Of a DNA stretch of 64,000 bases, positions 8,620 to 18,161 are shown piece after piece (the first letter of the stretch is position 1; the number at the start of each line of letters is the position of its first letter). The notes beneath the pieces are model-generated. The model saw only the letters and a program-made list of their open reading frames with translations, was not told where the DNA came from and ran no database searches. A program made the translations under genes and the position numbers. This stretch comes from Clostridia bacterium (GTDB lineage: Bacteria; Bacillota; Thermoanaerobacteria; Thermoanaerobacterales; Thermoanaerobacteraceae): NCBI GenBank assembly GCA_012840485.1, contig DULG01000047.1:1-64000 (forward strand), given 5' to 3'.

Positions 8620-8931
8620 CTAGTATAACTTTTGTTGAACAATTTTTACTATGTCAGCAATAATGTTTCCTATCAACGGCAAATTTAATACTACTAGTTT
8701 CTGCAAAATGTAAATAATTATTGCACCAAGTATTGTAAATCCTACTGCTATTCCAAAGCCTCTTGCTACCCCTCCTATAAAGTTTAACCACAAAAGCCTA
8801 TAAGGGCTTTGCATGAGCTCTACATAATCAGCTATTTTCATCTTTTCCATCATTTCAGCCATCTGATCTAGCTGCTTTTTTATCGCTATTAAAATTACAT
8901 TGTTATTATCCTTCTTTTCGTCTTTATTCAA
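8620..8931 (-). CDS. DUF5665-type small membrane protein
   Basis: The 103-residue protein has a charged N-terminus, an amphipathic LDQMAEMMEKMKIADYVELM segment, then WLNFIGGVARGFGIAVGFTILGAIIIYIL, one or two membrane helices. The pattern matches DUF5665 proteins of Firmicutes, whose function is unknown. The start is a TTG behind GAGGA. It lies 19 bp upstream of the YteA-type gene on the same strand, so the two are probably co-transcribed. Confidence 0.75.
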   Translation of the reverse strand: MNKDEKKDNNNVILIAIKKQLDQMAEMMEKMKIADYVELMQSPYRLLWLNFIGGVARGFGIAVGFTILGAIIIYILQKLVVLNLPLIGNIIADIVKIVQQKLY

Positions 8932-9090
8932 GACTTTTTCCTCCTCACAATTAATTTCTCCACAGTGTCTCTTTTTATTACTGTAAAATAAAGTCTTTAT
9001 AAATGTTTATTTTGTCATAAGAGAAAATATACAAGCAATTTTTGTATTTAATAATAGTTTACATCAAAATGCCTTACAAGTGAAGGGCTG

Positions 9091-9119
9091 TTGACTTTTA
9101 ATTTTTTACATATTATCAT
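9091..9119 (+). promoter_or_regulatory. Sigma-A promoter of the plus-strand PLP lyase gene
   Basis: TTGACT (9091-9096) and TATCAT (9114-9119) are 17 bp apart. The ORF track begins the gene at this TTG, but the bases are better read as a -35 box, because a good ribosome-binding site lies 50 bp downstream. Confidence 0.6.
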
Positions 9120-9150
9120 TAATTTAAAATCTAAATTTGAGGGTGGTAAA

Positions 9151-10332
9151 ATGGAATTACATTTTAAAACAAAAGTAGTACATATTGGAAACTGTATAAA
9201 CAGAGAAATCCCCCCAAAGCCAAAGACTCTTCCCATTTATCAAACCTCTGTATTTATTTTTGACAATTTAGAAGAAGTCTATGACTATCTTGACGGCAAC
9301 TCCGCAAGATACATGTACACAAGACTTGGAAATCCTAATCAAACAGCAGTGGAAGAATTAATTGCCAGTTTAGAAGGTGCGGAAGCAGGACAGTCTTGTT
9401 CATCAGGAATGGCGGCAATTTCTTCAGCTTTGTTGGCAGAAGTAAATTCAGGAGACCATATAATCGCCGCAAAAGATATATACGGTGGTACAAACAGTCT
9501 TTTTAATGCAGAATTTAAAAGACTTAATATTGATGTAACTTTGGTGGATTTCTCCGATTTAGAAGCTGTTGAAAAAGCTATAAAACCAAACACTAAAGTG
9601 ATATACATGGAAATCATGACAAATCCATTAATAAGAGTGTTTGATGTAGTAGAAGTTGCAAATATAGCAAAAAAACATGGATTAAAATTAATTGTTGATA
9701 ACACCTTCACTACTCCCTATTTGATAAGGCCTCTTGAAGTTGGAACTTATGCTGTTGTACACAGTGCTACAAAATACATAAATGGCCACAGCGATGTAAT
9801 AGGCGGCCTTATCGCAGGAAATAAAGAATTTATTTCTCGCACAAAAAGAATTACCCATAATTTTGGAGGTTCTATGAGTCCTTTTGACGCATGGCTTACT
9901 TTGAGAGGTGCAAAAACACTGTTTTTAAGAATGAGAGAGCACTGCAAAAACGCCATGGAGTTAGCTAAATTTTTAGAAAGCCATCCAAAAGTCAAAAAAG
10001 TATTCTATCCAGGCCTACCTTCCCATCCTGACTATAAGGTTTCAAAAAAACTTTTTAAAGATGAGTTTGGGGGTATGTTAAGCTTTGAAATAGAAGGTGG
10101 AGAAAAATCTGTAGATAAGTTTATGCAGGAACTTAAACTGGTGAAATTTGCTCCTTCATTGGCAGGAGTACAAACAATGATAACACATCCAAAATCCACA
10201 TCCCACAGGTCTCTTAGCAAAGAAGAATTAAATGCTTTGGGAATTTCAGAAGGGCTCATTAGGGTTTCTGTTGGAATAGAGGAAATAGAGGATATTATAA
10301 AAGACTTTAAACAAGCTCTTGACAAGGTATAA
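9151..10332 (+). CDS. PLP-dependent trans-sulfuration enzyme (cystathionine/methionine gamma-lyase type)
   Basis: The 393-residue enzyme belongs to the Cys/Met-metabolism PLP family. It shows the phosphate and cofactor contacts RYMYTRLGNPNQTAVE and SSGMAAISSALLA, DNTFTTPYLIRPLEVG, and the Schiff-base lysine in HSATKYINGHSD (about residue 203). Members cleave or exchange C-S bonds of cystathionine, cysteine, methionine or O-acetylhomoserine; length and motifs fit a gamma-lyase or gamma-synthase, and I cannot fix the substrate. The start is ATG 9151 behind GAGGGTGG, 20 codons after the ORF-track start. A second family member is encoded at 18867-20051. It is a monocistronic plus-strand gene. Confidence 0.85.
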   Translation: MELHFKTKVVHIGNCINREIPPKPKTLPIYQTSVFIFDNLEEVYDYLDGNSARYMYTRLGNPNQTAVEELIASLEGAEAGQSCSSGMAAISSALLAEVNSGDHIIAAKDIYGGTNSLFNAEFKRLNIDVTLVDFSDLEAVEKAIKPNTKVIYMEIMTNPLIRVFDVVEVANIAKKHGLKLIVDNTFTTPYLIRPLEVGTYAVVHSATKYINGHSDVIGGLIAGNKEFISRTKRITHNFGGSMSPFDAWLTLRGAKTLFLRMREHCKNAMELAKFLESHPKVKKVFYPGLPSHPDYKVSKKLFKDEFGGMLSFEIEGGEKSVDKFMQELKLVKFAPSLAGVQTMITHPKSTSHRSLSKEELNALGISEGLIRVSVGIEEIEDIIKDFKQALDKV

Positions 10333-10338
10333 AAACAA

Positions 10339-10367
10339 AGAAGTTTAGGGCCATTCCCTAAACTTCT
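10339..10367. terminator. Bidirectional terminator between the PLP lyase and bcp
   Basis: AGAAGTTTAGGG pairs perfectly with CCCTAAACTTCT (12 bp, 5-nt loop). It is flanked by T-rich DNA on both strands (CTTTTAAATTT on plus, CTTTGTTTTT on minus), so it can serve both converging genes. Confidence 0.88.
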
Positions 10368-10368
10368 T

Positions 10369-10830
10369 TTAAATTTCTTCTAAAGCCTTTAATACTTCCT
10401 CCACGTGTCCATCTACTTTTACCCTTCTAAATATTTTCCTAACAATTCCTTCAGAGTCAATGATAAAAGTTGACCTTTCTATTCCCATTTTCTTTTTCCC
10501 ATACATGTTCTTTTCTTTATATACTCCGTACTCTGTAGCAACTTTTGCATCTGTATCGCTTAAAAGTATAAAAGGCAAATTAAATTTTTCAATAAATTTC
10601 TTATGGGACGTCTCATCATCCAAACTTATACTTATTACAACAGCATTTTTCTCCTCTATTGCTCTAATATTGTCTCTAAAAGAAACAGCTTCTTTGGTAC
10701 ATCCTGGAGTATTGTCCTTTGGGTAAAAGTACAAAACCACTTTTTTGCCAATAAAACCTGAAAGGGAAACTTGTTTTCCATCATGGGTAGTTAAAGTAAA
10801 GTCAGGAGCTTTTTTATTTAGCTCTACCAT
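10369..10830 (-). CDS. bcp: Bcp/PrxQ-type peroxiredoxin (thiol peroxidase)
   Basis: The 153-residue peroxiredoxin reduces hydroperoxides. The APDFTLTTHDGKQVSL start and the YFYPKDNTPGCTKEA motif carry the peroxidatic cysteine (about residue 46). The usual resolving cysteine five residues later in E. coli-type Bcp (TPGCT-x-x-AC) is valine here (KEAVSF), so the enzyme probably works in a 1-Cys manner or uses an external thiol. The ORF-track start 28 codons upstream overlaps aroF; ATG 10830 (MVELNKKAPDF) fits the family length. It follows the trp operon but has its own promoter, so it may be expressed independently. Confidence 0.9.
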   Translation of the reverse strand: MVELNKKAPDFTLTTHDGKQVSLSGFIGKKVVLYFYPKDNTPGCTKEAVSFRDNIRAIEEKNAVVISISLDDETSHKKFIEKFNLPFILLSDTDAKVATEYGVYKEKNMYGKKKMGIERSTFIIDSEGIVRKIFRRVKVDGHVEEVLKALEEI

Positions 10831-10885
10831 GCTATCCCTACTTTCTAAAATTATTTTCTTTAGATAATTATTTTCTGTTACTTCT

Positions 10886-10914
10886 ATTATATATTTTCTC
10901 ACGCAAAATTTCAA
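10886..10914 (-). promoter_or_regulatory. Sigma-A promoter of bcp inside the end of aroF
   Basis: TTGAAA (10909-10914) and TATAAT (10886-10891) on the minus strand are 17 bp apart. The -35 box overlaps the aroF stop codon, and the start point would lie about 50 bp before the bcp ATG. Confidence 0.65.
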
Positions 10915-11708
10915 TAGCTTTTTATCTCTCTCATCAATTCTTCAAATTGGGAAAAATCAAGGGACTGTTCTCCATCAGATAAAGCTTTATCCGGCTCAGG
11001 GTGAACTTCTACCATTATTCCATCAGCACCAGCTGCCAATGCAGCTTTTGCCATAGGTATAATTAAGCTTCTTTTTCCTGTTCCATGGCTTACATCTGCG
11101 ATAATAGGCAAGTTTGAAAGTTCGTGAATTACCGGAATGGCAGCTATATCTAGAGTGTTCCTGCTATAAGTCTCAAACGTCCTTATTCCCCTTTCACATA
11201 AAATAATGTTGGTATTGCCTTCAATTGCAATATACTCTGCCGCATAAAGCCATTCTTCATAAGTTGCAGAAAACCCTCGCTTTAGTAAAACAGGCTTTTT
11301 TGTTTTACCCACTTCTTTTAACAGTGGAAAGTTTTGCATGTTTCTTGAGCCAATTTGCAAAATATCAGCGTATTCTTGCACAATTTCTACATCTCTCACA
11401 TCTAGGATTTCCGTAACCACAGGCAGATTAAACATGTCTCTTACTTTTTTTAACATTTTAAGTCCATCAATTCCCAATCCTTGAAAGGAATAAGGAGAGG
11501 TGCGGGGCTTATAAGCCCCTCCTCTTAACACATTTGCACCACAATTTTTAACTTTTTCTGCAGTTTTTATAAGCATATCCTCATTTTCAACAGCACAGGG
11601 ACCAGCTATTATAAGCTTATCTTTTCCAACAGTTATATTCCCTATTTTTATTGATACTTTATTGTTTTTATCGCCAACTATTTTAAATTCCATTTTTACC
11701 ACCTTCAT
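10911..11708 (-). CDS. aroF: 3-deoxy-7-phosphoheptulonate (DAHP) synthase, short form
   Basis: This 265-residue enzyme condenses phosphoenolpyruvate and erythrose-4-phosphate, the first step of aromatic amino-acid synthesis. It has the metal-binding cysteine in IIAGPCAVEN, GGAYKPRTSPYSFQGLG, LLKRGFSATYEEWL, IADVSHGTGKRSL and MVEVHPEPDKALSDGEQSL. It lacks the N-terminal ACT-like domain that makes the Thermotoga enzyme feedback-sensitive, so control is probably at the T-box. It overlaps trpA by 4 bp (ATGA). ATG 11708 has AAGGA upstream, and a second ATG at 11693 behind AAGGTGG is also possible. Confidence 0.93.
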   Translation of the reverse strand: MKVVKMEFKIVGDKNNKVSIKIGNITVGKDKLIIAGPCAVENEDMLIKTAEKVKNCGANVLRGGAYKPRTSPYSFQGLGIDGLKMLKKVRDMFNLPVVTEILDVRDVEIVQEYADILQIGSRNMQNFPLLKEVGKTKKPVLLKRGFSATYEEWLYAAEYIAIEGNTNIILCERGIRTFETYSRNTLDIAAIPVIHELSNLPIIADVSHGTGKRSLIIPMAKAALAAGADGIMVEVHPEPDKALSDGEQSLDFSQFEELMREIKSY

Positions 11709-12493
11709 AGCACTTCCTTTAAGCTTGATACAAAATTTTTGACCTCCTGTAACATTTCAGATTTATTATACCCTTTAGCAATTCTTTCTACAAGAGCACT
11801 TCCTACGATGATGCCATCACTTAGGTCCTTTAACTTTTTAGCCATCTCAGGAGTTGATATACCAAATCCTAAAGCTTTAGGCATGTTGGTGTAGGAAGAG
11901 ACGGTATTCATATATTCTTCAAGGTCTGTTTCAATATTCTCCCTTGCACCTGTAACCCCTGTAAGAGTCACACAATACACAAAGCCTTTCCCATTTTCAG
12001 TAATTGCCTTTATTCTCTCTTTTGATGTGGGAGCAACCAAAGGTATTAAATGGATGCCATACTTATCCGCTTCTTCTAAAATATCTTTTCTTTCCTCTAA
12101 AGGCAGGTCAGGAATAATTAAGCCATCTACTCCTGACTTTTTTGACTCTTCTAAAAATTTTTGTATTCCATATTTAAACATAGAATTGTAGTAAACAAGG
12201 TAAACAAGAGGTATATCGCTTTTTATTCTTATCTTCCCTACTAATTTCATTATATCAGGAATTTTAACTCCATTTCTTAAAGCTCTCTGAGAAGAAGCCT
12301 GTATTGTAGGTCCATCAGCCAAAGGATCAGAATAGGGTATTCCAAGTTCAATTATATCCGCTCCTGCTTCTTCTAGAGCTAAAACTATATCGTAAGTCGT
12401 TTCAATATCCGGGTCACCAGCTGTTATAAAGGTTATTAGAGCTTTTTTGCCTTGCTTTCGCAACTCTTCAAATTTTTTATCAATTCTGTTCAT
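11705..12493 (-). CDS. trpA: Tryptophan synthase alpha chain
   Basis: The 262-residue TIM-barrel subunit splits indole-3-glycerol phosphate into indole and glyceraldehyde-3-phosphate. Signature motifs are [13 protein letters not shown], the catalytic glutamate in [20 protein letters not shown] (about residue 50), the aspartate in [11 protein letters not shown], and [11 protein letters not shown] in the active-site loop. C-terminal [12 protein letters not shown] and [13 protein letters not shown] bind phosphate. It overlaps trpB and aroF by 4 bp each, a tightly coupled arrangement. Confidence 0.97.
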   Translation of the reverse strand: MNRIDKKFEELRKQGKKALITFITAGDPDIETTYDIVLALEEAGADIIELGIPYSDPLADGPTIQASSQRALRNGVKIPDIMKLVGKIRIKSDIPLVYLVYYNSMFKYGIQKFLEESKKSGVDGLIIPDLPLEERKDILEEADKYGIHLIPLVAPTSKERIKAITENGKGFVYCVTLTGVTGARENIETDLEEYMNTVSSYTNMPKALGFGISTPEMAKKLKDLSDGIIVGSALVERIAKGYNKSEMLQEVKNFVSSLKEVL

Positions 12494-13665
12494 AACTCCA
12501 CCCCCATCACTTTTGCAACCGTGTTTACATCTTTGTCCCCTCTTCCAGAAAGATTTACTACAATTATTTTGTCTTTATCTAGTTTCCTAGCCAATTTCAT
12601 AGCGTAAGCCAGTGCATGAGCGCTCTCCAAAGCTGGTATTATTCCTTCTGTCTGAGACAAATCCATAAAGGCTGCTAAAGCCTCTTCATCTGTGGCGTAT
12701 ACATATTCAGCTCTCCCAATCTCTTTTAAATAGGCATGTTCTGGACCTACTCCCGGATAATCAAGTCCTGCGGATATAGAGTATACAGGCAATATTCTCC
12801 CTTCCTCATCCTGCAAAAGATAAGTCATCATGCCGTGAAGTACCCCTACAGAACCTTTCGCCATTGCGGAAGCATGTTTTCCTGTCTCTATTCCTTCCCC
12901 TGCTGCTTCAACGCCTATTAGTTTTACCTCTTTATCTTCAAGGAAAGGATAGAATATTCCCATTGCATTGCTGCCTCCGCCAACACAAGCCACAATATAA
13001 TCAGGAAGCCTTCCTTCTTTTTGAAGTATTTGCTCTTTTGCCTCGTCTCCTATTATCCTTTGGAAGTCTCTAACCATTGTTGGGTAAGGATGTGGACCTA
13101 CCACAGAACCTATAACATAAAAAGTAGTATCTATATTTGTAACCCAATCCCTAATCGCCTCATTTACTGCGTCTTTTAAAGTTTTGGTCCCTGATTTTAC
13201 AGCTGTCACCTTTGCCCCTAAAAGCTTCATCCTGAATACATTTAAGGCCTGCCTCTTTATATCTTCTTCTCCCATAAATATTTCACATTCCATTCCAAAC
13301 ATTGCAGCAGCTGTTGCAGTAGCTACTCCATGCTGCCCTGCTCCTGTCTCTGCTATCACTCTCTTTTTATTCATTCGTTTCGCCAGTAAAATTTGTCCCA
13401 AGACATTGTTTATCTTGTGAGCTCCTGTGTGATTTAAATCTTCCCTTTTTAGATAAATTTTTGCACCTCCAAGCCTTTTAGTCAGGTTTTCTGCATAATA
13501 CAAAGGTATAGGCCTTCCTGAGTATTCTCTCAAGTAGTACCTGTATTCCTCCATAAACTTTTCATCCTGTTTTGCCTTTTCAAATTCCTTCTCCAGTTCT
13601 ATAAGAGCGTTCATAACTGTCTCTGGCACATATTGCCCGCCAAACTTTCCAAATCTTCCACTCAT
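12490..13665 (-). CDS. trpB: Tryptophan synthase beta chain
   Basis: The 391-residue PLP enzyme joins indole and serine. [14 protein letters not shown] at the start, [16 protein letters not shown] with the PLP lysine (about residue 83), [22 protein letters not shown] for the phosphate, and LSGRGDKD at the end identify the TrpB1 type that partners TrpA. It directly abuts trpF and overlaps trpA. Confidence 0.97.
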   Translation of the reverse strand: MSGRFGKFGGQYVPETVMNALIELEKEFEKAKQDEKFMEEYRYYLREYSGRPIPLYYAENLTKRLGGAKIYLKREDLNHTGAHKINNVLGQILLAKRMNKKRVIAETGAGQHGVATATAAAMFGMECEIFMGEEDIKRQALNVFRMKLLGAKVTAVKSGTKTLKDAVNEAIRDWVTNIDTTFYVIGSVVGPHPYPTMVRDFQRIIGDEAKEQILQKEGRLPDYIVACVGGGSNAMGIFYPFLEDKEVKLIGVEAAGEGIETGKHASAMAKGSVGVLHGMMTYLLQDEEGRILPVYSISAGLDYPGVGPEHAYLKEIGRAEYVYATDEEALAAFMDLSQTEGIIPALESAHALAYAMKLARKLDKDKIIVVNLSGRGDKDVNTVAKVMGVEL

Positions 13666-14274
13666 TTAAATACCCCTCACTTTCTCAATAAATGATTTCA
13701 TTTTATTAAAATCCTTATAACCTTCTGTCTCAACACCACTTGAAACATCAACAGCATAAGGATTTACTACTTTTATGGCTTCTTCTACATTGTTTTCATT
13801 CAGCCCTCCAGCTAAAATTATTGGAAGGCTTAATTTAAAAACTTTTAAAACATCCCAATTAAATGTCTCTCCTGTGCCCCCGTAGTTGCCTTTTGAAAAA
13901 GTGTCAAATAAAAGTGCATTCACATCAAATTCTTTTGTTTTTCTTAAATCTTCTCTGTCTTTTATTCGTATCGCTTTCCACACTGTAAAATTTTTAAAAT
14001 TGTCTATATACTCCTGTGTTTCCTCTCCGTGAAATTGTAAAACATCAAGATTTAATGTTTTGGCTATCTTTAATACTTCTTCTACTGGTTCATTTACAAA
14101 GACACCCACTGTTTTAATATTTTTATCAAGAAGGCTTATGAGGTATAAAGCCTGTTCTAAATTTACTTGCCTTTTGCTTTTTGAAAAGACAAATCCTACA
14201 TAATCAGGTTTTAATTCATTGGCATATTCAATGTCTTCTTTTCTTCTCAAGCCGCAAATCTTTATTTTCGCCAA
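13666..14274 (-). CDS. trpF: Phosphoribosylanthranilate isomerase
   Basis: About 202 residues. The enzyme isomerises phosphoribosylanthranilate in the third pathway step. KIKICGLRRKEDIEYA carries the catalytic cysteine, VDVSSGVETEGYKDF the phosphate-binding end, and LLFDTFSKGNYGGTGETFNW the aspartate loop. The ORF track begins 17 codons earlier, but the extra residues do not fit the family; TTG 14274 lies behind GGGGAGGG with 5-6 bp spacing and gives the normal length. TrpF is a separate protein here, not fused to TrpC. Confidence 0.93.
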   Translation of the reverse strand: MAKIKICGLRRKEDIEYANELKPDYVGFVFSKSKRQVNLEQALYLISLLDKNIKTVGVFVNEPVEEVLKIAKTLNLDVLQFHGEETQEYIDNFKNFTVWKAIRIKDREDLRKTKEFDVNALLFDTFSKGNYGGTGETFNWDVLKVFKLSLPIILAGGLNENNVEEAIKVVNPYAVDVSSGVETEGYKDFNKMKSFIEKVRGI

Positions 14275-14356
14275 TTTATCCCTCCCCTTGTCTGTATAAA
14301 GTTTTGTTAGAAAACTTTTTGACATTTTTCCCAGTTTGCTCCTGGGATATCACGGG

Positions 14357-15136
14357 TCAAACTTTCGCCCTTTTTACAAAATCAACAATTTTATCAACTT
14401 CATCTATAATCTTCATAAAAGTCTCTCCAATTAAGACAGCATCCACACCTAAAGAAGTTAAATATCTTACATCTTCCAGAGACTTTATACCACTTTCAGA
14501 AACAATGATTATCCCTTTTGGAATGAGTCTAACTAAATTTTCTGTGGTCTTTATATCCACTTCAAAGGTTTTTAAGTCCCTGTTGTTTATTCCTATTATG
14601 TCACAGCCGGCTTTTAATGCCATCTCAAGTTCCTTTTCACTGTGAACTTCTACAAGTACGTCTAAGCCTACATTTTTAGCTAAATTATAAAAATCTTTTA
14701 ATTTATCACCTAGCACAGATACAATAAAAAGCACTGCGTCAGAACCTAAAACTTTTGATTCGTATATCTGGTACTCATCCACAATAAAGTCTTTTCTTAA
14801 AAGGGGCTTTGAAGTTATCTTTTTTATTTCTCTAAGGTAGTTTTCATCCCCTTTAAAAAATTTTTTCTCTGTCAAAACTGAAATGGCATCAATATCTACT
14901 TTTTCATATACTTTTGCAATTTCCAAAAGATTAAAGTTTTCCTTAATGACTCCTTTAGAGGGTGAGGCTTTTTTTATCTCCCCAATAATCGATATGCTCT
15001 CCTTTTGAAGTGATTTCTTAAAACTACCATAATATTCCACTTTAACTTCCCTTATCAATTTTTTAAATGGTTTTATCCTCTTCTTTTCTTCTACCTCCTC
15101 CTTTTTGAATTTTACAATTTCATCTAATATCATCAA
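14357..15136 (-). CDS. trpC: Indole-3-glycerol phosphate synthase
   Basis: The 259-residue TIM-barrel enzyme makes indole-3-glycerol phosphate. IIGEIKKASPSKGVI (catalytic lysine and substrate loop), AISVLTEKKFFKGDENYL, LLRKDFIVDEYQIYES, GINNRDLKTFEVD and SESGIKSLEDV are all present. Length is standard. It lies 11 bp after trpD, and about 80 bp separate it from the preferred trpF start. Confidence 0.96.
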   Translation of the reverse strand: MMILDEIVKFKKEEVEEKKRIKPFKKLIREVKVEYYGSFKKSLQKESISIIGEIKKASPSKGVIKENFNLLEIAKVYEKVDIDAISVLTEKKFFKGDENYLREIKKITSKPLLRKDFIVDEYQIYESKVLGSDAVLFIVSVLGDKLKDFYNLAKNVGLDVLVEVHSEKELEMALKAGCDIIGINNRDLKTFEVDIKTTENLVRLIPKGIIIVSESGIKSLEDVRYLTSLGVDAVLIGETFMKIIDEVDKIVDFVKRAKV

Positions 15137-15147
15137 TTAAGCCCCCT

Positions 15148-16149
15148 TTAATACTCCAAAATTTCTAAAAGTTTATCAAGAGCCAAACCTGTATCTATTA
15201 AATAACTTGCAAGCTTTATGCCTTCCTTTAAGTCTTCAACAACTTTTCCTACATACAAAGCTGCTGCTGTATTCAAAAGGACTATATCTCTTTTTGGGCC
15301 CTTTTCTCCTTTTAAAATGTTTAGGATTATCTCTGCATTTTCTTTTGCATCTTCTCCCCTTAAATCTTCAAGTTTAGCATACGGAATTCCATAATCCTGT
15401 GGGTCTAATACATAGTCAATAACTTCGCCCTCTTTTACTTCACTTACAAAGGTAGGAGAAGTAGTAGTTATCTCATCAAGTCCGTCAAATCCGTGAACTA
15501 CCATAGCCTTTTCAACTCCCAACCTCAAAAGCACTTCAGCAATAGGATGAGTCAATTCTTTGTCATAAACACCTACTACCTGGCCTTTTACAAAAGCTGG
15601 ATTTGTCAAAGGTCCTAAGACATTAAACACTGTCCTTGTGCCCAATTCTCTTCTTATTCCTGCAACATGCTTCATCGCCGTGTGGTATAAAGGTGCGAAT
15701 AAAAACCCCATACCTTTTTGTTCTATCAATCTTTTTGTCTTTTGCGGTTCTGCCTCTATATCAAATCCCAGTTCCCTCAAAACATCTGCACTTCCACTTT
15801 TGCTAGAAACAGCTCTGTTGCCATGTTTTGCAACTTTTACCCCTGCAGCCGAAGCAATTATAGCTACAGCAGTTGAAATATTAAAGGTCTTCCCTCCATC
15901 TCCTCCTGTACCACAGGTATCTATAACATATTCAGAGTCAAGTTCTACTTTTACTGCATTGTCCCTCATTGCTTTTGCAAAACCTGTTATCTCTTCCACA
16001 CTTTCTCCTTTTAATCTAAGCCCTATCAATAGACCTCCTATTAAAGAAGGAGTGCCATTCCCACTCATAATTTCCCCCATAACTTCGTAAGCTTCTTTTT
16101 CATCAAGATTTTCTTTTAATACAATTTTTTTAATCGCCTCCTGAAGCAT
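15148..16149 (-). CDS. trpD: Anthranilate phosphoribosyltransferase
   Basis: The 333-residue enzyme adds phosphoribose to anthranilate. [17 protein letters not shown] binds [25 protein letters not shown] is the second signature, and [14 protein letters not shown] and [14 protein letters not shown] follow. It is an unfused TrpD and directly abuts trpG. Two acidic residues expected for magnesium binding (DE in GLDEIT) are retained. Confidence 0.96.
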   Translation of the reverse strand: MLQEAIKKIVLKENLDEKEAYEVMGEIMSGNGTPSLIGGLLIGLRLKGESVEEITGFAKAMRDNAVKVELDSEYVIDTCGTGGDGGKTFNISTAVAIIASAAGVKVAKHGNRAVSSKSGSADVLRELGFDIEAEPQKTKRLIEQKGMGFLFAPLYHTAMKHVAGIRRELGTRTVFNVLGPLTNPAFVKGQVVGVYDKELTHPIAEVLLRLGVEKAMVVHGFDGLDEITTTSPTFVSEVKEGEVIDYVLDPQDYGIPYAKLEDLRGEDAKENAEIILNILKGEKGPKRDIVLLNTAAALYVGKVVEDLKEGIKLASYLIDTGLALDKLLEILEY

Positions 16150-16716
16150 TTAAAACACCTCCAAAAAATTTCTCAATATCTCCTTCCCTTGTTCTGTCAA
16201 AATAGACTCTGGATGAAACTGTAAACCATACACAGGGTATTTTCTATGCCTTACCCCCATAATCACCCCTTCCTCCGTCTGAGCTGTTATTTCCAACTCT
16301 TCAGGTAAAGTCTTTCTATCAATAACCAGCGAATGGTATCTCATTCCTTCAATTGGATTTTTTACATTTTCAAATATTCCTCTGCCATTGTGAAAGATAA
16401 GAGAAGTTTTGCCATGCATTATCCTATCTGCTTTTACAATTTTCGCTCCGTACACGTATCCAATAGCCTGATGTCCAAGACATATTCCTAACATTGGAAC
16501 TTTCTGACCCAAATTTTTAATCAATTCGACGCATATTCCTGCATTTTCCGGCCTCCCCGGTCCTGGCGATAATATAATTTTATTAGGATTTAGTTTTGCA
16601 ACCTCTTCTACTGTTATTTCATCATTTCTAACCACCACGACCTCCTCTTTCATTTCTCCTACGTATTGATAGAGATTGTAGGTGAAAGAATCGTAATTAT
16701 CTATAATGATAATCAT
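16150..16716 (-). CDS. trpG: Anthranilate synthase glutamine amidotransferase subunit
   Basis: The 188-residue class I glutaminase supplies ammonia to TrpE. IIDNYDSFTYNLYQY at the start, LSPGPGRPENAG, the nucleophile in MLGICLGHQAIGY (about residue 79), and the histidine/glutamate pair in GLQFHPESILT form the catalytic triad. The start codon overlaps the trpE stop by one base (TAATG). It may also serve para-aminobenzoate synthesis, as in some Firmicutes; no evidence here decides that. Confidence 0.96.
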   Translation of the reverse strand: MIIIIDNYDSFTYNLYQYVGEMKEEVVVVRNDEITVEEVAKLNPNKIILSPGPGRPENAGICVELIKNLGQKVPMLGICLGHQAIGYVYGAKIVKADRIMHGKTSLIFHNGRGIFENVKNPIEGMRYHSLVIDRKTLPEELEITAQTEEGVIMGVRHRKYPVYGLQFHPESILTEQGKEILRNFLEVF

Positions 16717-18140
16717 TAAAGAACCTCCTTAAGTGCCATTACTTTATTTAAAGTCTCCTGATATTCCATCTCAGGAATTGAGTCATACACAATACCTGCT
16801 CCTGCTTGAAGATAAGCAGTATTTTCTTTTATGAGAATAGTCCTTATTGCTATGCACATATCCATATTGCCGTTATAGGAAAAATAGCCAATAGCCCCTG
16901 CGTAAAAGGACCTTTTCACATTTTCTAATTCCTCAATTATTTCCATTGCTCTTATCTTTGGCGCTCCAGAAACTGTGCCCGCAGGAAGACAAGCTATAAG
17001 GGCATCAAAAGCGGTAAATCCTTTTTTTAATTTTCCAGAAACAGTTGATACAATGTGCATTACATGAGAGTAAAAATCCACCTCCATAAAGCGCTCCACT
17101 TTAACACTCCCAAATTCACTGACTTTTCCAATGTCGTTTCTCCCTAAGTCCACCAGCATAACATGTTCTGCCCTTTCTTTCTCATCCTTTAAAAGTTCCC
17201 CTTTAAGTCTTAAATCTTCTTTTTCATCTTTCCCTCTTTGTCTTGTGCCTGCAATAGGATTTGTGGTAACTTTCTCTCCAAAAACACTCACAAGGCTCTC
17301 AGGAGAAGAACCCAAAAGCTTAAAATCTCCAAAGTCGATATAGAAAAGATAGGGAGATGGATTCTTTGAACGCAGCCTTCTGTAAATCTCAAAAGGATCT
17401 GAATTTGTGTTTGCCTTTAGCCTCTGGGATAACACCACTTGAAATATATCTCCCTTTTCAATGTATTCTTTGGCTTTTTCAACAATTTGACAAAACTCCT
17501 CTTTTGTAAAGTTGTAGCTTATTTCTTTTTCCTCCTGATGGGGAAGGTCATGAAACTCCATTTTATTTTTTATCTCATTTAAAAGGTCATTAATCTTCTG
17601 CAAAACTTCTTCGTATTCGACATTGTCATCAGAAAATGCGTTGTACACAATATATAATTTGTGCTTAAAATGGTCATAGCAGATGAAGCTTTTGTAAAAC
17701 ATCAAATATACATCCGGTATATTTATTTCGTCTGGATTTTTTTGTGGCAATTTTTCATAAAGCCTTATAGCATCATAAACCACATATCCTACTGATCCTC
17801 CTGTAAAAGGAATGTTAAGCCCTAATGGGTTATAATTAATCTGCAGAAAGTTTTTTACCTCTTCCAGTGCTAAACCTCTTTTATTCGATTCTTCTTCTGT
17901 GATAATTTTTATATCCCTTCCATAGCTTAAAACTGACAAATAAGGGTCCTTTCCTATAAAAGAATATCTACCCCAGTGACTTCCTCCATTTGCACTTTCC
18001 AATAAAAATTTGTGTTTACCAGAAAGACTATAAAAAATGTTTATTGGCGTGATTTCATCCCCATTTACTTCCTCATATACTGGAAATGAATATCCCATTT
18101 TTTTATAAGTATAAAAATCTTCTTTAGAAATATTTACCAC
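16716..18140 (-). CDS. trpE: Anthranilate synthase component I
   Basis: The enzyme (474 residues) makes anthranilate from chorismate. The LLES tryptophan-binding element is seen in [12 protein letters not shown], so feedback inhibition is expected. Chorismate-binding motifs are [51 protein letters not shown] and [15 protein letters not shown]. The ORF-track start is wrong because it runs through the T-box terminator. GTG 18140 (MVNISKEDF) has AGGAGG 8 bp upstream. It is the first gene of trpEGDCFBA-aroF. Confidence 0.96.
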   Translation of the reverse strand: MVNISKEDFYTYKKMGYSFPVYEEVNGDEITPINIFYSLSGKHKFLLESANGGSHWGRYSFIGKDPYLSVLSYGRDIKIITEEESNKRGLALEEVKNFLQINYNPLGLNIPFTGGSVGYVVYDAIRLYEKLPQKNPDEINIPDVYLMFYKSFICYDHFKHKLYIVYNAFSDDNVEYEEVLQKINDLLNEIKNKMEFHDLPHQEEKEISYNFTKEEFCQIVEKAKEYIEKGDIFQVVLSQRLKANTNSDPFEIYRRLRSKNPSPYLFYIDFGDFKLLGSSPESLVSVFGEKVTTNPIAGTRQRGKDEKEDLRLKGELLKDEKERAEHVMLVDLGRNDIGKVSEFGSVKVERFMEVDFYSHVMHIVSTVSGKLKKGFTAFDALIACLPAGTVSGAPKIRAMEIIEELENVKRSFYAGAIGYFSYNGNMDMCIAIRTILIKENTAYLQAGAGIVYDSIPEMEYQETLNKVMALKEVL

Positions 18141-18161
18141 TTTTATCACCTCCTGAAAATT

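Noticed and set aside
15638-16090. Plus-strand ORF of 150 residues
   Set aside because: It lies inside trpD on the opposite strand. The sequence is biased and has no domain.
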